NCBI GenBank assembly: GCA_016196825.1
Contig: JACPWY010000062.1
Coordinates: forward strand, 1-64,000
Length of the DNA stretch: 64,000 bases
Reading direction: 5' to 3'
Source of the DNA: Deltaproteobacteria bacterium
GTDB lineage: Bacteria; Bdellovibrionota; FAC87; UBA2466
Below the pieces are notes generated by a model that saw only the letters and a program-made list of their open reading frames with translations, had not been told where the DNA came from and did not search any database. Each line of letters opens with the position of its first letter. The first letter of the stretch is position 1. This document shows, one piece after another, positions 1 to 8,703 of the stretch. The translations under genes were made by a program, and so were the position numbers.

Positions 1-609
1 GCGATCTTTTACCTCTCGCGCCGTACGCGCTTGCACACGGTAGGTGTGACGTGGCGTGACGGTGTTTCGGGTTTTCTTCTGCCTCACGAAGTCTTTGAGC
101 ACTTTCTTCAAAAGCACGGCTCCATCCTTTTCCGATGCGAGCCTTTTAGCCTGTTCGAGAAGGTCCTTGAGCTCCTCATCTAAGACGATTTTCAGGATTT
201 CTTTCTTTTGGATCTTTTCAGGAAACTCCTTGGCCAAAATATCAGCAACCTCTCGGGATGGTTTGTTGATGACCTTGGGGAGAAGGTCTTGGGCGTTTGA
301 TTTCTCAAGAACAGGAGAAAGCAGAGTAAGAGAGGTCAAAGACAGAGTCCCGTTCTCAAGAAGAGGCTTCACCTCCACAACTTTTTGACTCAGCCGACAG
401 GCCTGAATGCGACGGTGAGTTTCCCCCTCGGAGTACCCAAGATAACGAATGCAGAAATCATAAAGGCTAGCATAGCCTTCCTTAAGCCACAGCCTCCGAC
501 GATCCACTTCAGCCAGATAATCGAGCACGCAACTGGTCTGGATCTTTTCCTTGAGCACTGCGGCTTTGGTTTCAACCAAAAGAGCTTCATCACAAATATT
601 TTCAAACAT
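1..609 (-). CDS. HNH endonuclease family protein, 3' end cut by window edge
   Basis: Reading the minus strand from the ATG at 607-609 gives 203 open codons running off the left edge. The protein begins MFENICDEALL and contains a DUF222-like helical region (LLENGTLSLTSL, then DEELKDLLEQAKRL). This is the N-terminal part of a family of putative HNH endonucleases common in Bdellovibrionota-like genomes; the HNH motif itself would lie beyond the edge. A good ribosome binding site (GGGAGG) sits 8 bases upstream of the ATG. The gene at 27260-27901 is a clear homologue that lacks the N-terminal part but keeps the HNH domain, which supports the assignment. Cellular role is unknown; members are usually described as mobile or restriction-like nucleases. 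Confidence 0.7.
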   Translation of the reverse strand, partial: MFENICDEALLVETKAAVLKEKIQTSCVLDYLAEVDRRRLWLKEGYASLYDFCIRYLGYSEGETHRRIQACRLSQKVVEVKPLLENGTLSLTSLTLLSPVLEKSNAQDLLPKVINKPSREVADILAKEFPEKIQKKEILKIVLDEELKDLLEQAKRLASEKDGAVLLKKVLKDFVRQKKTRNTVTPRHTYRVQARTAREVKDR

Positions 610-1014
610 AGAGCCTCCCAATTTGAGATGACTCTAACCCGGATTTTTGACGACGCATTTTTCATGATAAAAAACCTAATGAAATCGCAATATGGCGACA
701 GAAAATGGATAGTTTTGCAAAAGGAGAAAATATCACTTCAAAAAATTGTCTGATTCCAAAGTCTTACAGTCGACAGAACCGAGCCACACCGAAATTCCGT
801 CAACAATTTCTGAATAATTTTTCGCCAAAATATGGATCCCATCGCGAAAGCAAATCTATTCATGGAAATGATCCGACAATGGACGGCGCCGACCATCGTT
901 AGCCCCGAACCGGATCGGACTATCTCTAACCAAAAGATGGAGTGAATACTCTCCCACGCGACGGCAAGAACCATCGACTGAGGCACCCTCCCCACCCCTC
1001 TTTCATGTTGGTGA
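610..1014. other. Intergenic stretch, no supported gene
   Basis: About 400 bases between the divergent HNH gene and the next plus-strand gene. The first half is AT-rich and may hold promoters in both directions. A 37-codon ORF starting at ATG 832 (MDPIAKANLFMEMIRQW) is the only short frame that looks protein-like, but it has no clear ribosome binding site and I do not call it. Confidence 0.5.
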
Positions 1015-1953
1015 TTGAGTTTCGCAACCAAATCGTCCCATGAATGGGTGGGGAGGTCTGTCTTGGCCCACGCCTATGATAAGGAGGGCAAGGAGCAATA
1101 CTTTGGTCGTAAAGACGGGGATGCATTGAAATCGATCGCTGAAGCGGAAGGCCTTCAAGATATGGCAGACCGACTCATCCTAGACGAAGGGCTTAGAGAC
1201 CGCTCCGATTCGCTGTACAGCACTGAACTCGTCACTCGTTTTTCGGACCTTCCCGCAAAACATGAGAAAGCCTATATCAAAGACGGGATATACCACGTGG
1301 GTAGTGGAGGGTCGTATTTCAACCACGCTCTTGGGACAGGAAGTTGGTTTACTCTCTCTCACCGCGTGCCAGGAGCCGAAAAGATCGAAGCAGAGTTGAA
1401 GGTTGAGAATTTCAAGGCAGCCAACCTCGAGGCTGTTGACACCGCCGTTCGAAAGGCCATTGAGGAGTCTAAGAATGAGCTGGCCTTTGAAGGAATCAAA
1501 GAAGCCCGAAGTGCCCGGGAGAACTTACGAAAGCAGTTGGAGGAGATGCGCAAGGACTATTGGAAATGGGAGAGGGCAGTCCCCTACTTCGGGTCGGATG
1601 ACACTAAGATCGACGCGAAAGATACGTTTATCAACGACTCCTTCTCCAAGTACCTCGAGGTTCCAGAGTTCACAGATCTGGTCGAAAATCACTACGAACG
1701 TTCGCGGAGGGCTATCACTGAATTGAACGCAATCACCAAGGAATTGCCCGCTCACCTTTCGCTCTGTGAGAGTAGCCTCAAAGCTCCCCGCGAAAGCGTG
1801 CTCGCTATTCCCCATCGAACCTTTGGGCAAAAGCACCTCGACAACGTTATTCCCGAGCTTGAAACAGCCCATGACACCATTCACAAGAGCGCAACTCGAT
1901 TTCATGACACGATAAAAGGTCACCCCTCAGACCAAGCAACGAAACGACCCTAA
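1015..1953 (+). CDS. Hypothetical protein with coiled-coil character
   Basis: A 312-codon frame with no recognised domain. It is hydrophilic, rich in Glu, Lys and Ala, and predicted by eye to be mostly helical, with a likely coiled coil around residues 125-185. There is no signal peptide or membrane segment. The start is doubtful: the frame opens with TTG at 1015 directly after an in-frame stop at 1012, with no ribosome binding site, while an ATG at 1005 lies in another frame. The 5' end could therefore be decayed or contain a frameshift. It runs convergently toward the FABP-like gene, 15 bases away. Confidence 0.5.
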   Translation: MSFATKSSHEWVGRSVLAHAYDKEGKEQYFGRKDGDALKSIAEAEGLQDMADRLILDEGLRDRSDSLYSTELVTRFSDLPAKHEKAYIKDGIYHVGSGGSYFNHALGTGSWFTLSHRVPGAEKIEAELKVENFKAANLEAVDTAVRKAIEESKNELAFEGIKEARSARENLRKQLEEMRKDYWKWERAVPYFGSDDTKIDAKDTFINDSFSKYLEVPEFTDLVENHYERSRRAITELNAITKELPAHLSLCESSLKAPRESVLAIPHRTFGQKHLDNVIPELETAHDTIHKSATRFHDTIKGHPSDQATKRP

Positions 1954-1968
1954 CCAGCCAGTGCAAGC

Positions 1969-2451
1969 TCACTTCACCCGCGAGAGCTTATTCGCATCGG
2001 TGTGGTGGAACGGATCCTTCTGGCTCTTGATCTGGATGACTGTGTCCTCGTCGTACTCAAACGTGTCGTGGCCGACCTTTACGGTGAGGGAGTAGGCGGT
2101 CGTTTTGAATTCCTTGTCGAGGAACGGATTAGAACAGATTCCATATGTCGGACTGCCAAGCGTGGCCTTTAAGACAAATTCCGTCGCGTGCGGTTCCACG
2201 GTGCCGCCGGCAATGACCGTCACGCCTCGCGGCACCATAAAGCAACGCATGACCTGCTTTGTCTTGAAATCCCACAACCAGTACCCGAGCTCTTCGTGAA
2301 AGGGCGCTGCCTCGCCGATTCGGGTGGCCGTCGTCGAGTAGCGCAGGCTGTACAGCAGCTGCTCATGATTGTTCACGGGGCCCAAGCCCTCGAATTTGAT
2401 CACCTCGTGGAAGAGGTTGGTTTCTGTGCCGCGATCGTCGGACGGCGCCAC
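1969..2451 (-). CDS. FABP-like heme-binding beta-barrel (nitrobindin-like) protein
   Basis: Matches the FABP/DUF1794 family, ten-stranded barrels related to nitrobindin that bind heme or small hydrophobic ligands. Visible family signatures are the start APSDDRGTETN, the central LLYSLRYS block, GYWLWDFKTKQVM and the strand VPRGVTVIAGG. The conserved GTW motif expected just before these (LIGTWAGDKGKD) is encoded upstream in the same frame at about 2455-2487, but no ATG, GTG or TTG lies between that motif and the in-frame stop at 2536-2538. The listed GTG start at 2449-2451 is therefore probably too late. The true 5' end may use a rare start codon, or there may be a frameshift from the frame that opens at the ATG at 2551-2553. 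The gene follows the caspase-like lipoprotein gene in the same direction, so the two may be co-transcribed. Confidence 0.7.
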   Translation of the reverse strand: MAPSDDRGTETNLFHEVIKFEGLGPVNNHEQLLYSLRYSTTATRIGEAAPFHEELGYWLWDFKTKQVMRCFMVPRGVTVIAGGTVEPHATEFVLKATLGSPTYGICSNPFLDKEFKTTAYSLTVKVGHDTFEYDEDTVIQIKSQKDPFHHTDANKLSRVK

Positions 2452-2519
2452 ATCCTTGCCCTTATCGCCGGCCCACGTTCCAATAAGCCCGCACGTCGAG
2501 GGTGTCTTTTCTTGGCGCC

Positions 2520-3485
2520 TTACAAAACTTCCGCATCACGATGAGCAGTGCGGCCGGTTTCGGGGTTGGTCTTTTCCCCGGGCGTGTGGCGTTCGGTGTT
2601 GGGGTCGTGACGGTAGGCATATTGGCCGTCGCCTGGATCCCAGTTCTTCCACTTGGGTGTGGCAACGATCAGGTCGCCGTTTTGCTGATAGTAATTTGAG
2701 AGAGAGCCGGGGCTTGCTCCGAGAATGATGTCCCAGGCGTAGACATTGGCTCCGCTGGCCTTGGCGATCTTTTCTAAAAGCTGTCGTCCCTGGTCTCCGG
2801 CGCCAGAGCTGCAGGAGGTGAGAATGATATTTTGAAGCCCTGCCGCGCGAGCCACCTCGCCGAAGGCCTCAATCGATTTATCGTCCCAATACTGCATGAA
2901 TGTGCTTTGCCCCGGCGATCCATGGCTACCAATAATGAGAGTGGTAGTGCCCGGAGGAAGGCTCGCCACATTCTTGAGAACCCCCTGCGGCGTCGAGTGA
3001 CGCATGATATTGGGGATTCCCAAATTGTGCATATACTGGTTTTGGTACTCCATCGCAGCGTTCGAGTTGTCGGTGCTAATGGTTGCCGCCGTGTGCTTCT
3101 TATCCGTCAAAAGGGGACGTAAAAACTCGGTCCCGGCACTCAACTTAATGGATCTCACATCGGCCCCATCGGCTCGCGGTGCAATCTCACCAGGAATTCT
3201 GCCGCCGCCGTCCTCATCCGCGCCGAGCGCCGTGGTGTCTCCAAGTAAATGAGAGCCGCCGCCGTCATCGTCGGGGAGCCCGCTGCGTTTGCGACTCAGT
3301 TCGCGCGCCAGTTCACCGAGACCTTTGCCGTCTCTTTCGTCGCCATCGCTGATATGGGAAAGCCCACCACCGCCGTCGCGACCGCCACCAAAGCCACCGG
3401 TGGAGCAGCTCGCGGGCTTGTGGGCACAGGCCAAAAGCAGCCCACCCGCTAGAATGAATACGAATTGTCTTAAACCGCGTCGCAT
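2520..3485 (-). CDS. Lipoprotein with caspase-like (clan CD) domain
   Basis: A 321-residue protein with a short lipoprotein signal (lipobox LLLAC, Cys20), a Gly/Asp-rich low-complexity linker (residues 28-110) and a globular C-terminal half. That half has the pattern of caspase-fold cysteine peptidases: a hydrophobic strand ending in His-Gly (LIIGSHGSPG, His188) and, about 35 residues later, a second hydrophobic strand ending in Cys (IILTSCSSGAG, Cys225). These would form the catalytic His/Cys dyad. The sequence also resembles C80/DUF4347-type domains. The protein is expected to be anchored to a membrane and exposed in the periplasm or at the surface. Substrate is unknown. Confidence is high for the lipoprotein and moderate for the peptidase call. 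Confidence 0.65.
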   Translation of the reverse strand: MRRGLRQFVFILAGGLLLACAHKPASCSTGGFGGGRDGGGGLSHISDGDERDGKGLGELARELSRKRSGLPDDDGGGSHLLGDTTALGADEDGGGRIPGEIAPRADGADVRSIKLSAGTEFLRPLLTDKKHTAATISTDNSNAAMEYQNQYMHNLGIPNIMRHSTPQGVLKNVASLPPGTTTLIIGSHGSPGQSTFMQYWDDKSIEAFGEVARAAGLQNIILTSCSSGAGDQGRQLLEKIAKASGANVYAWDIILGASPGSLSNYYQQNGDLIVATPKWKNWDPGDGQYAYRHDPNTERHTPGEKTNPETGRTAHRDAEVL

Positions 3486-3815
3486 ACGTTAACAAACCTA
3501 CTAGGGGATCTTCATTGCAAGCGCATGGCCAACACGCCCCGCACGCTCAAGCCCCAACGCACACTGCGAATGCGTCTCCCATTTGGGCGAAGCCCCTTCG
3601 AATACAAATGCAGAGTTGGATTCCTTGTTGCCCTCCGCCCAACGTTCAGCCCGCTCCACCAAGCATCCGATCGGTCTTCACCCGAAGTGCCAAATTCTTT
3701 CGACCCAAAGCAGCTCTTAGACAAAATTGCTGTCACTCTTTAACCCATTGACTTTCCATACGAATTCCATAGTATAGGGCGGCTTAGAGTACCTAATTGA
3801 AGGAGCAGTACCTGT
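3486..3815. other. Intergenic stretch with rpoZ promoter
   Basis: About 330 bases between the divergent caspase-like gene and rpoZ. The right end holds the rpoZ promoter and ribosome binding site. A 72-codon plus-strand frame at 3525-3743 ends in a protein-like stretch (PNSFDPKQLLDKIA) but has no ribosome binding site, and three other frames are also open here, so I do not call a gene. Confidence 0.45.
3748..3775 (+). promoter_or_regulatory. Sigma70-type promoter of rpoZ
   Basis: TTGACT at 3748-3753, a 16-base spacer and TAGTAT at 3770-3775, about 40 bases before the rpoZ start codon. Identified by eye against the TTGACA/TATAAT consensus. Confidence 0.5.
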
Positions 3816-4037
3816 ATGGCGCGCATAACCGTTGAAGATTGCTTGGAAAAAATTCCGAACCGTTTCGAGCTCATCCACTGTGCCTCAAAAAGGGTCAAGC
3901 AGATGGCCAAAGGGGCTCGGACCGTTCTCACGGGCAATCGCAACAAGCCCGCCGTAATGGCGCTCAGAGAGATCGCCGCCGGTGCGGTCACTATCGACCG
4001 AGACCCGGTTGAGACGGATCGCGATCTGACGAGCTAG
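3816..4037 (+). CDS. rpoZ: DNA-directed RNA polymerase subunit omega
   Basis: 73 residues, the usual length for omega. It begins [19 protein letters not shown], matching the family signature in which the N-terminal helix and the RAKQL-like block (here [12 protein letters not shown]) wrap the C-terminal tail of the beta-prime subunit. Omega helps assemble RNA polymerase and in many bacteria forms part of a ppGpp site. A strong ribosome binding site (AAGGAG) lies 10 bases before the ATG. It is a single gene here, followed after 70 bases by the DUF4340 gene in the same direction; gmk or spoT, its frequent neighbours, are absent. Confidence 0.93.
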   Translation: MARITVEDCLEKIPNRFELIHCASKRVKQMAKGARTVLTGNRNKPAVMALREIAAGAVTIDRDPVETDRDLTS

Positions 4038-4107
4038 CTCCGCGCAGCTTCGTGAAACTTGGTTGTTACACGAGACTGCTCATCACCAGTTTTGGGAGGT
4101 CTTCGTC

Positions 4108-5538
4108 ATGAGACGCAGTTATTCTACCACCTTGAGCATGCTTGCCGCGCTTGCGGTTCTCACCGCCTGGTATTTTCTGTACGAGAAAAAATTCAAGGTC
4201 ACCTCGACCCAGAAGGAAGAGACGGCAAAGCAATTCGTTCAGCTCACGCAAAGCGACGTCCAGGAGATCGTCCTGGAACGAATGAAAAACCCACCCAGCG
4301 AAGACGCCGAGGCGACTCCCCCACCCGGACCGGTTTCCTACGATCGCATCCATCTGAAAAAACTGGGAGACAATTGGGCCCTCACAGAGCCCATCGAGGA
4401 CACGGCTGACAGTTCCGCCGTCTCATCACTTTTGTCTTCTGTCATCACCGCGAAACAGGATCGCGTCGTTGATGACACCCCGAAGGATCTTTCTCTCTTT
4501 TCTCTCAAAGATCCGATCATCAAGCTGACACTCATCAAGGACAGCACAAAGAAAGAACAGATCTTGTTCGGGCGCAAAACGCCAGTTGGCTTTGGCGTCT
4601 ATGTGATGAATACGGATCGCAAGGCCGTTTACAAAGCTTCGCAGAGCGTCCGGTCCGGCGTTGAAAAGACGGTCAAGGATTTACGAAACCGCTCGCTCAC
4701 CTCCGTCACGCGCGCCGATGTCAATGAGGTAGAGGTGTCGGGAAAGGCCAATTATGTATTGAAGCGAGCCGAGAAGGACGCGTGGCTCCTGGCTAGAGAG
4801 AATCTCCCTGCCGACGCCAATGAGACGAACAAGCTCGTTGGGGCACTCGTCGATCTCAAGGCCACCGATTTCCCTTCAGAAGATGGAAAAAATTTAGCCC
4901 AGTATGGACTGTCACCAGCGGGGCTGAGAGTTGTTCTGTCGACCAGTGCCAAGGACAAGCCCCGCACCGTGCTGCTCCTGGGCCAAGCGTCGGGAAAGAC
5001 CTATGCCAAACGCGATGACAAACCCACGGTCTATGAAGTCGCCGCCGACACCTGGAGCAAGACCACCGTCGCCTCGGAGAAATTGCGCAGTCTGGAAGTA
5101 GCCCATTTCAACCGCTTCGATATCAAGAGGATCAAGATCGAGCGGGATCAAGAGCCTCTGGACCTTCTCAAAGAAAGTGATTGGACGCTGCCGGCCGAGC
5201 CGGGCACGAAGCTCGACACCGCGAAGGTCGACACCCTCCTCACAAAAATCCAGGACATGAAGCTTGCGCGCTACGGCACGACCGCCAACACGCCCAGGAA
5301 GCCAGCGCTCGTCATCCGCCTCTTCGAGAAGAAGGATAAGGCGGAGACCGAGACGGTCGTGCTCAAGTTCGGCGCACTGGGCGGGAACGAAATTGCCGTT
5401 GAGCGCTCGGGGCTTTCCGTTCCGTTTTTTATCAAGGGTGTCGACTTGAAGGCGCTCACGCTCGATAAGAAATCTTTGCTGAAAACAGAAACGAAGACTG
5501 AAAACGCGGATAAGAAACCGTCTGAAACTAAGAGGTAG
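4108..5538 (+). CDS. DUF4340 domain membrane-anchored protein
   Basis: A 476-residue protein with an N-terminal membrane anchor (residues 7-22, MLAALAVLTAWYFLY) followed by a long soluble region of repeated DUF4340 character: several blocks of the type ALTEP/LLGQASGKTYAKRD/VYEVAADTW, seen in proteins encoded next to gliding-motility or ABC-transporter genes. The C-terminus is Lys/Glu-rich. I chose the ATG at 4108 because GGGAGG lies 8 bases upstream; an in-frame TTG at 4063 would add 15 residues without a signal. The stop is 2 bases before the next gene, so the two are probably one transcript. The usual ABC-transporter partners are not in this window. Exact function unknown. Confidence 0.75.
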   Translation: MRRSYSTTLSMLAALAVLTAWYFLYEKKFKVTSTQKEETAKQFVQLTQSDVQEIVLERMKNPPSEDAEATPPPGPVSYDRIHLKKLGDNWALTEPIEDTADSSAVSSLLSSVITAKQDRVVDDTPKDLSLFSLKDPIIKLTLIKDSTKKEQILFGRKTPVGFGVYVMNTDRKAVYKASQSVRSGVEKTVKDLRNRSLTSVTRADVNEVEVSGKANYVLKRAEKDAWLLARENLPADANETNKLVGALVDLKATDFPSEDGKNLAQYGLSPAGLRVVLSTSAKDKPRTVLLLGQASGKTYAKRDDKPTVYEVAADTWSKTTVASEKLRSLEVAHFNRFDIKRIKIERDQEPLDLLKESDWTLPAEPGTKLDTAKVDTLLTKIQDMKLARYGTTANTPRKPALVIRLFEKKDKAETETVVLKFGALGGNEIAVERSGLSVPFFIKGVDLKALTLDKKSLLKTETKTENADKKPSETKR

Positions 5539-5540
5539 CT

Positions 5541-6329
5541 ATGATGTCTAGTGTGAAGGGCCGCTGGGCTCTTGTTCTCGGAGCCTCTTCGGGATTCGGT
5601 GAGGCGATTTCACTGAAACTAGCCGGGGCCGGGTTGAACATCGTGGGAGTCCACCTCGACCGCAAGGGCACCCTCCCGCACGTGGATGAGATCGTTCAGA
5701 AGATCGAGAAGACTGGCTCGAAGGCTCTTTTTTTCAACGTCAACGCGGCTGATGCTGCAAAGCGCACTGAAGTCCTCGCCGAGGTGGCGGCCAAGACAGA
5801 TGGCATCCATTGCCTCGTCCATTCGCTGGCCTTTGGCAGTTTGAAGCCGTTTGTCACGCCTGACTCAAAGGATCGCATCTCTCAAGATCAGATGAACATG
5901 ACGCTCGACGTGATGGCCCACAGTCTTGTGTACTGGACGCAGGACCTCTTCGAGAAAAAACTTCTTCGGGAAGGCGCCCATATATTCGCGATGACCTCCT
6001 CGGGAGGCACTCGAGTGTGGCCGACCTATGGCGCTGTCTCCGCCGCCAAGGCCGCGCTTGAGTCGCACTGCCGGCAACTCGCGCTTGAACTCGCTCCCAT
6101 GAACATAGCTGTGAACGCCATCCGGGCCGGCGTTACCGACACACCCGCTCTGCGCAAGATCCCGGGCAATGAGAAGATGATCGTGATAGCGACCGAGCGA
6201 AACCCTGCGCGCCGGCTGACCACGCCCGAGGATGTCGGGGCCATGATTCAGCTTCTCGTCCACGATGAGGCTCGCTGGATGACGGGCAACGTCTTAGGTG
6301 TTGATGGCGGCGAGGATATCGTTGGGTAG
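5541..6329 (+). CDS. Enoyl-ACP reductase (FabL-type SDR), fatty acid synthesis
   Basis: 262-residue short-chain dehydrogenase/reductase. The N-terminal Rossmann motif is GASSGFG. The active site shows Tyr163 and Lys170 separated by six residues (YGAVSAAK), the spacing typical of FabI and FabL enoyl-ACP reductases rather than the YxxxK of ordinary SDRs. The block LVHSLAFGSLKPF also resembles FabL. It would reduce trans-2-enoyl-ACP with NAD(P)H in the last step of the fatty acid elongation cycle in the cytoplasm. It lies 2 bases after the DUF4340 gene. Its 3' end overlaps the convergent lipase gene by 36 bases. An ordinary SDR of other specificity cannot be excluded. Confidence 0.75.
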   Translation: MMSSVKGRWALVLGASSGFGEAISLKLAGAGLNIVGVHLDRKGTLPHVDEIVQKIEKTGSKALFFNVNAADAAKRTEVLAEVAAKTDGIHCLVHSLAFGSLKPFVTPDSKDRISQDQMNMTLDVMAHSLVYWTQDLFEKKLLREGAHIFAMTSSGGTRVWPTYGAVSAAKAALESHCRQLALELAPMNIAVNAIRAGVTDTPALRKIPGNEKMIVIATERNPARRLTTPEDVGAMIQLLVHDEARWMTGNVLGVDGGEDIVG

Positions 6330-7049
6330 GCCCTTGCCCCAGCTTTTCAGCACGGTTCTAATCAGCTGGTAGCCCTTCTTCGAGAGCACAAAATCGGAGT
6401 GAGAGAGTCCGCCGATAGCAAAGCTCGCCACGTTGGGACTTTCAGCATATTCGAGGGGAAGCCGGGTGCTTCCACTACGACAGACGATGTCATCCGTAGA
6501 GTAGATCGAAACCAGTCGCATGTCAGAGGGGATCGGAGCACCATTGAGCTTTCGCAGCAGACGCGACCGCGGTGAGAGTTGAATGAGGCAACGCCACAAA
6601 ACAGCCAGATGAGACAAAAACCCCAGCAGCGCCAACCAAGTCCCATGGTGAGGCGTCGCCAGCGTTGTCAGAGTTTCACAGTAGTGGCTCCCCCCGAGAA
6701 CCTGGACATAGAAGCGCGCCACGATTCCGCCCGCCGAATGCGCGACGAGGTGAATAGGCGCGCTGGGCGCGAGCTTCTTCAGGCTGAGGATTTCGCGCCC
6801 CAGAGCCCGAGCCATATCGGGGATTCCTCCGGAGAAATCCTGCCAATGCAAAGAAAAGAGAACAACATTGTATCCGTCCCTGAGCAGGCGCCGTTTCATA
6901 ATGTGAAGCCCGCGCTGGGGAGCCCCAAACCCCGAGACAAAAACCACCGTCTCGCGACGGGGATCAATGGCCGACTGGGAATCCGCCTCGAAATTTTTCT
7001 CCGGCAGAATCGCGACGAGGTCGCGAAACAATCCTACGAGCGGGTTCAT
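6294..7049 (-). CDS. Alpha/beta hydrolase, triacylglycerol lipase/PGAP1-like
   Basis: 251 residues with a classic lipase layout: oxyanion-side strand VVFVSGFGAP, nucleophile elbow AHSAGG with Ser105, an aspartate in the motif STDDIV and a histidine in GGLSHSDF near the C-terminus. There is no clear signal peptide, though the N-terminus is moderately hydrophobic. It probably hydrolyses lipid esters; the substrate cannot be read from sequence. The gene is convergent with the enoyl reductase and overlaps its last 36 bases, an arrangement that leaves no room for a terminator between them. Confidence 0.75.
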   Translation of the reverse strand: MNPLVGLFRDLVAILPEKNFEADSQSAIDPRRETVVFVSGFGAPQRGLHIMKRRLLRDGYNVVLFSLHWQDFSGGIPDMARALGREILSLKKLAPSAPIHLVAHSAGGIVARFYVQVLGGSHYCETLTTLATPHHGTWLALLGFLSHLAVLWRCLIQLSPRSRLLRKLNGAPIPSDMRLVSIYSTDDIVCRSGSTRLPLEYAESPNVASFAIGGLSHSDFVLSKKGYQLIRTVLKSWGKGLPNDILAAINT

Positions 7050-7211
7050 GACTCCTTTTCGACAGAAGCGAGTGGCCAGCGGAAAGGAAATTGGCGCCCG
7101 TGCTAACCAATGGATAGACTGCAGGAAAATCCCCCACTTGCTGGGAATCTTCTAAATCTATTCAAGCTTTGCGGGAGCACCTCCGATACGCCGTATGTCG
7201 AGGTCAGTTCT

Positions 7212-8546
7212 ATGGCGAAAACAATTTGGCTGCTTTTGGCGCTGACGGTCACAGTCTCGGTCGTCGCTGCCCCACTTTTCAAGACTGGGAACCAGCTTGA
7301 GATCCGCAAGTACCGCTTTAGCCGGCATTCGGGTAAGGGGTTTGAGCGTCTTGTGCTCGAGTTTGATCACCTGGGTACCGATGGCTCTAAGCCCGAACTC
7401 AAGGTCGAATCTCTGACCAATGAGGCCAAAATCACCATCGACTCGGCCCATCTATCAGGCGTCATTCCCGAAAGCGAGATCAACCGATCGTTTTTGACCA
7501 GTAGCCAGGTTCTCGGCGCAATTGCGATCTCAGCGGAAAAAAATTCGTTCCGACTTTTGACGAACTTGAAACGCAAAGCCAGCGTCGAGGCCTTTTGGCT
7601 TGATAAGCCGGCGCGACTTGTGGTGGACGTGTTTCCGATGGACCGAACGGCCCTGAACCCCCAGCCTGTGACGCGGAAGGTGGCGTCTCACACCCCCGAG
7701 CCGAAACTCGAAGCGCCAATGCCCGCACCCGCGATGGGCGACGTCTACTGCTTTCCGGCCAACACGCAACTTCAAGCATCCGTGGGCTTTGGCAAGAAAG
7801 ATGGTGACAACAGCAACAGTCTTGATGAAAAGGGCGGACTCAATGATTCCAACATCGTCTGCTTCCCCGCGGATTCGCGGCTAACCCCGCAAATCACCTA
7901 TAAACTTGCGCCCTATCCCATTTCGACGGGCAGCATCCAGACCGACCTCGTCGGTGGAAGTCAGAAGTTATACAGCGCCCCGAGCGCGATGCCAGCCCCC
8001 ACCGTTAACCTTCCCGTGAGTGTGGCCCCCACCTTCAACGAGCCACCGATGATGGTACCAAACGCAACCGTGGCAGTGCCGCAGAGTCATCAGTGGGCGC
8101 CGTCACAACAAGACTTGGCACCGCAGCCGGACAGGGCTCCGACGCCGGTGGCCGCGCCCGCAACCGCGACAGCGCCGGCTTCCATCAGTGCTTTGCCGAC
8201 ACACCCCGCAGAGATAGCCCCTTCGGTCACCACGACGGCTGCCATCCCGGAGACACGGACGCCGACCTCGGTCGGGCCCGAAATACCCGACGCGAAACCG
8301 GCCACGCCCTCTTCACCGCCTGAGCCCGCCGTGATGCCCACAAAAGATCTTCCCACTACGTCGGCTGAAGTGGCCGCACCGCCGGCCGTGCCCACAGCCG
8401 ACGCCGGCACAGTTGTTGAGGAAGCCTCCAAAGATTCCGGCAATCCCTTCCCCGCCCCCAGGAGAAAGAAAAAGAAAAGTAGGGCGCGTCTTCCGCAGCT
8501 GCCTTCCTCGATCACCGAAGGCGCATTGCTTCCGCCCGTGAAGTAG
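7212..8546 (+). CDS. Secreted AMIN-like domain protein with Pro/Ala-rich tail
   Basis: 444 residues. Start at ATG 7212 is preferred: it directly precedes a good signal peptide (MAKTIWLLLALTVTVSVVAA) and has GAGG 9 bases upstream; an in-frame start at 7110 would bury it. Residues about 25-140 form a beta-rich block that ends in KPARLVVDVFP, the hallmark of AMIN domains, which bind peptidoglycan or target proteins to the envelope. The rest is low-complexity and rich in Pro, Ala and Thr, ending in a short basic stretch (RRKKKKSRAR). Probably a periplasmic or cell-wall associated protein. No enzymatic domain is visible. Confidence 0.65.
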   Translation: MAKTIWLLLALTVTVSVVAAPLFKTGNQLEIRKYRFSRHSGKGFERLVLEFDHLGTDGSKPELKVESLTNEAKITIDSAHLSGVIPESEINRSFLTSSQVLGAIAISAEKNSFRLLTNLKRKASVEAFWLDKPARLVVDVFPMDRTALNPQPVTRKVASHTPEPKLEAPMPAPAMGDVYCFPANTQLQASVGFGKKDGDNSNSLDEKGGLNDSNIVCFPADSRLTPQITYKLAPYPISTGSIQTDLVGGSQKLYSAPSAMPAPTVNLPVSVAPTFNEPPMMVPNATVAVPQSHQWAPSQQDLAPQPDRAPTPVAAPATATAPASISALPTHPAEIAPSVTTTAAIPETRTPTSVGPEIPDAKPATPSSPPEPAVMPTKDLPTTSAEVAAPPAVPTADAGTVVEEASKDSGNPFPAPRRKKKKSRARLPQLPSSITEGALLPPVK

Positions 8547-8703
8547 CTCAGTCCTCTTTAAGCTAAACAGGCCTACGAACTGGCAACATTGCCAACTCAA
8601 GCTGCTCGCCTTACGATTTTGACTCACCCTTTTACATTGCAAGACCACGGGGTAATCCATTTCGAAGCCAGCTCGGCAAAAGGAGACGAACCAAATTGGG
8701 CGC

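Noticed and set aside
832..945. 37-codon ORF beginning MDPIAKANLF
   Set aside because: No ribosome binding site and no recognisable product; too short to call without homologues.
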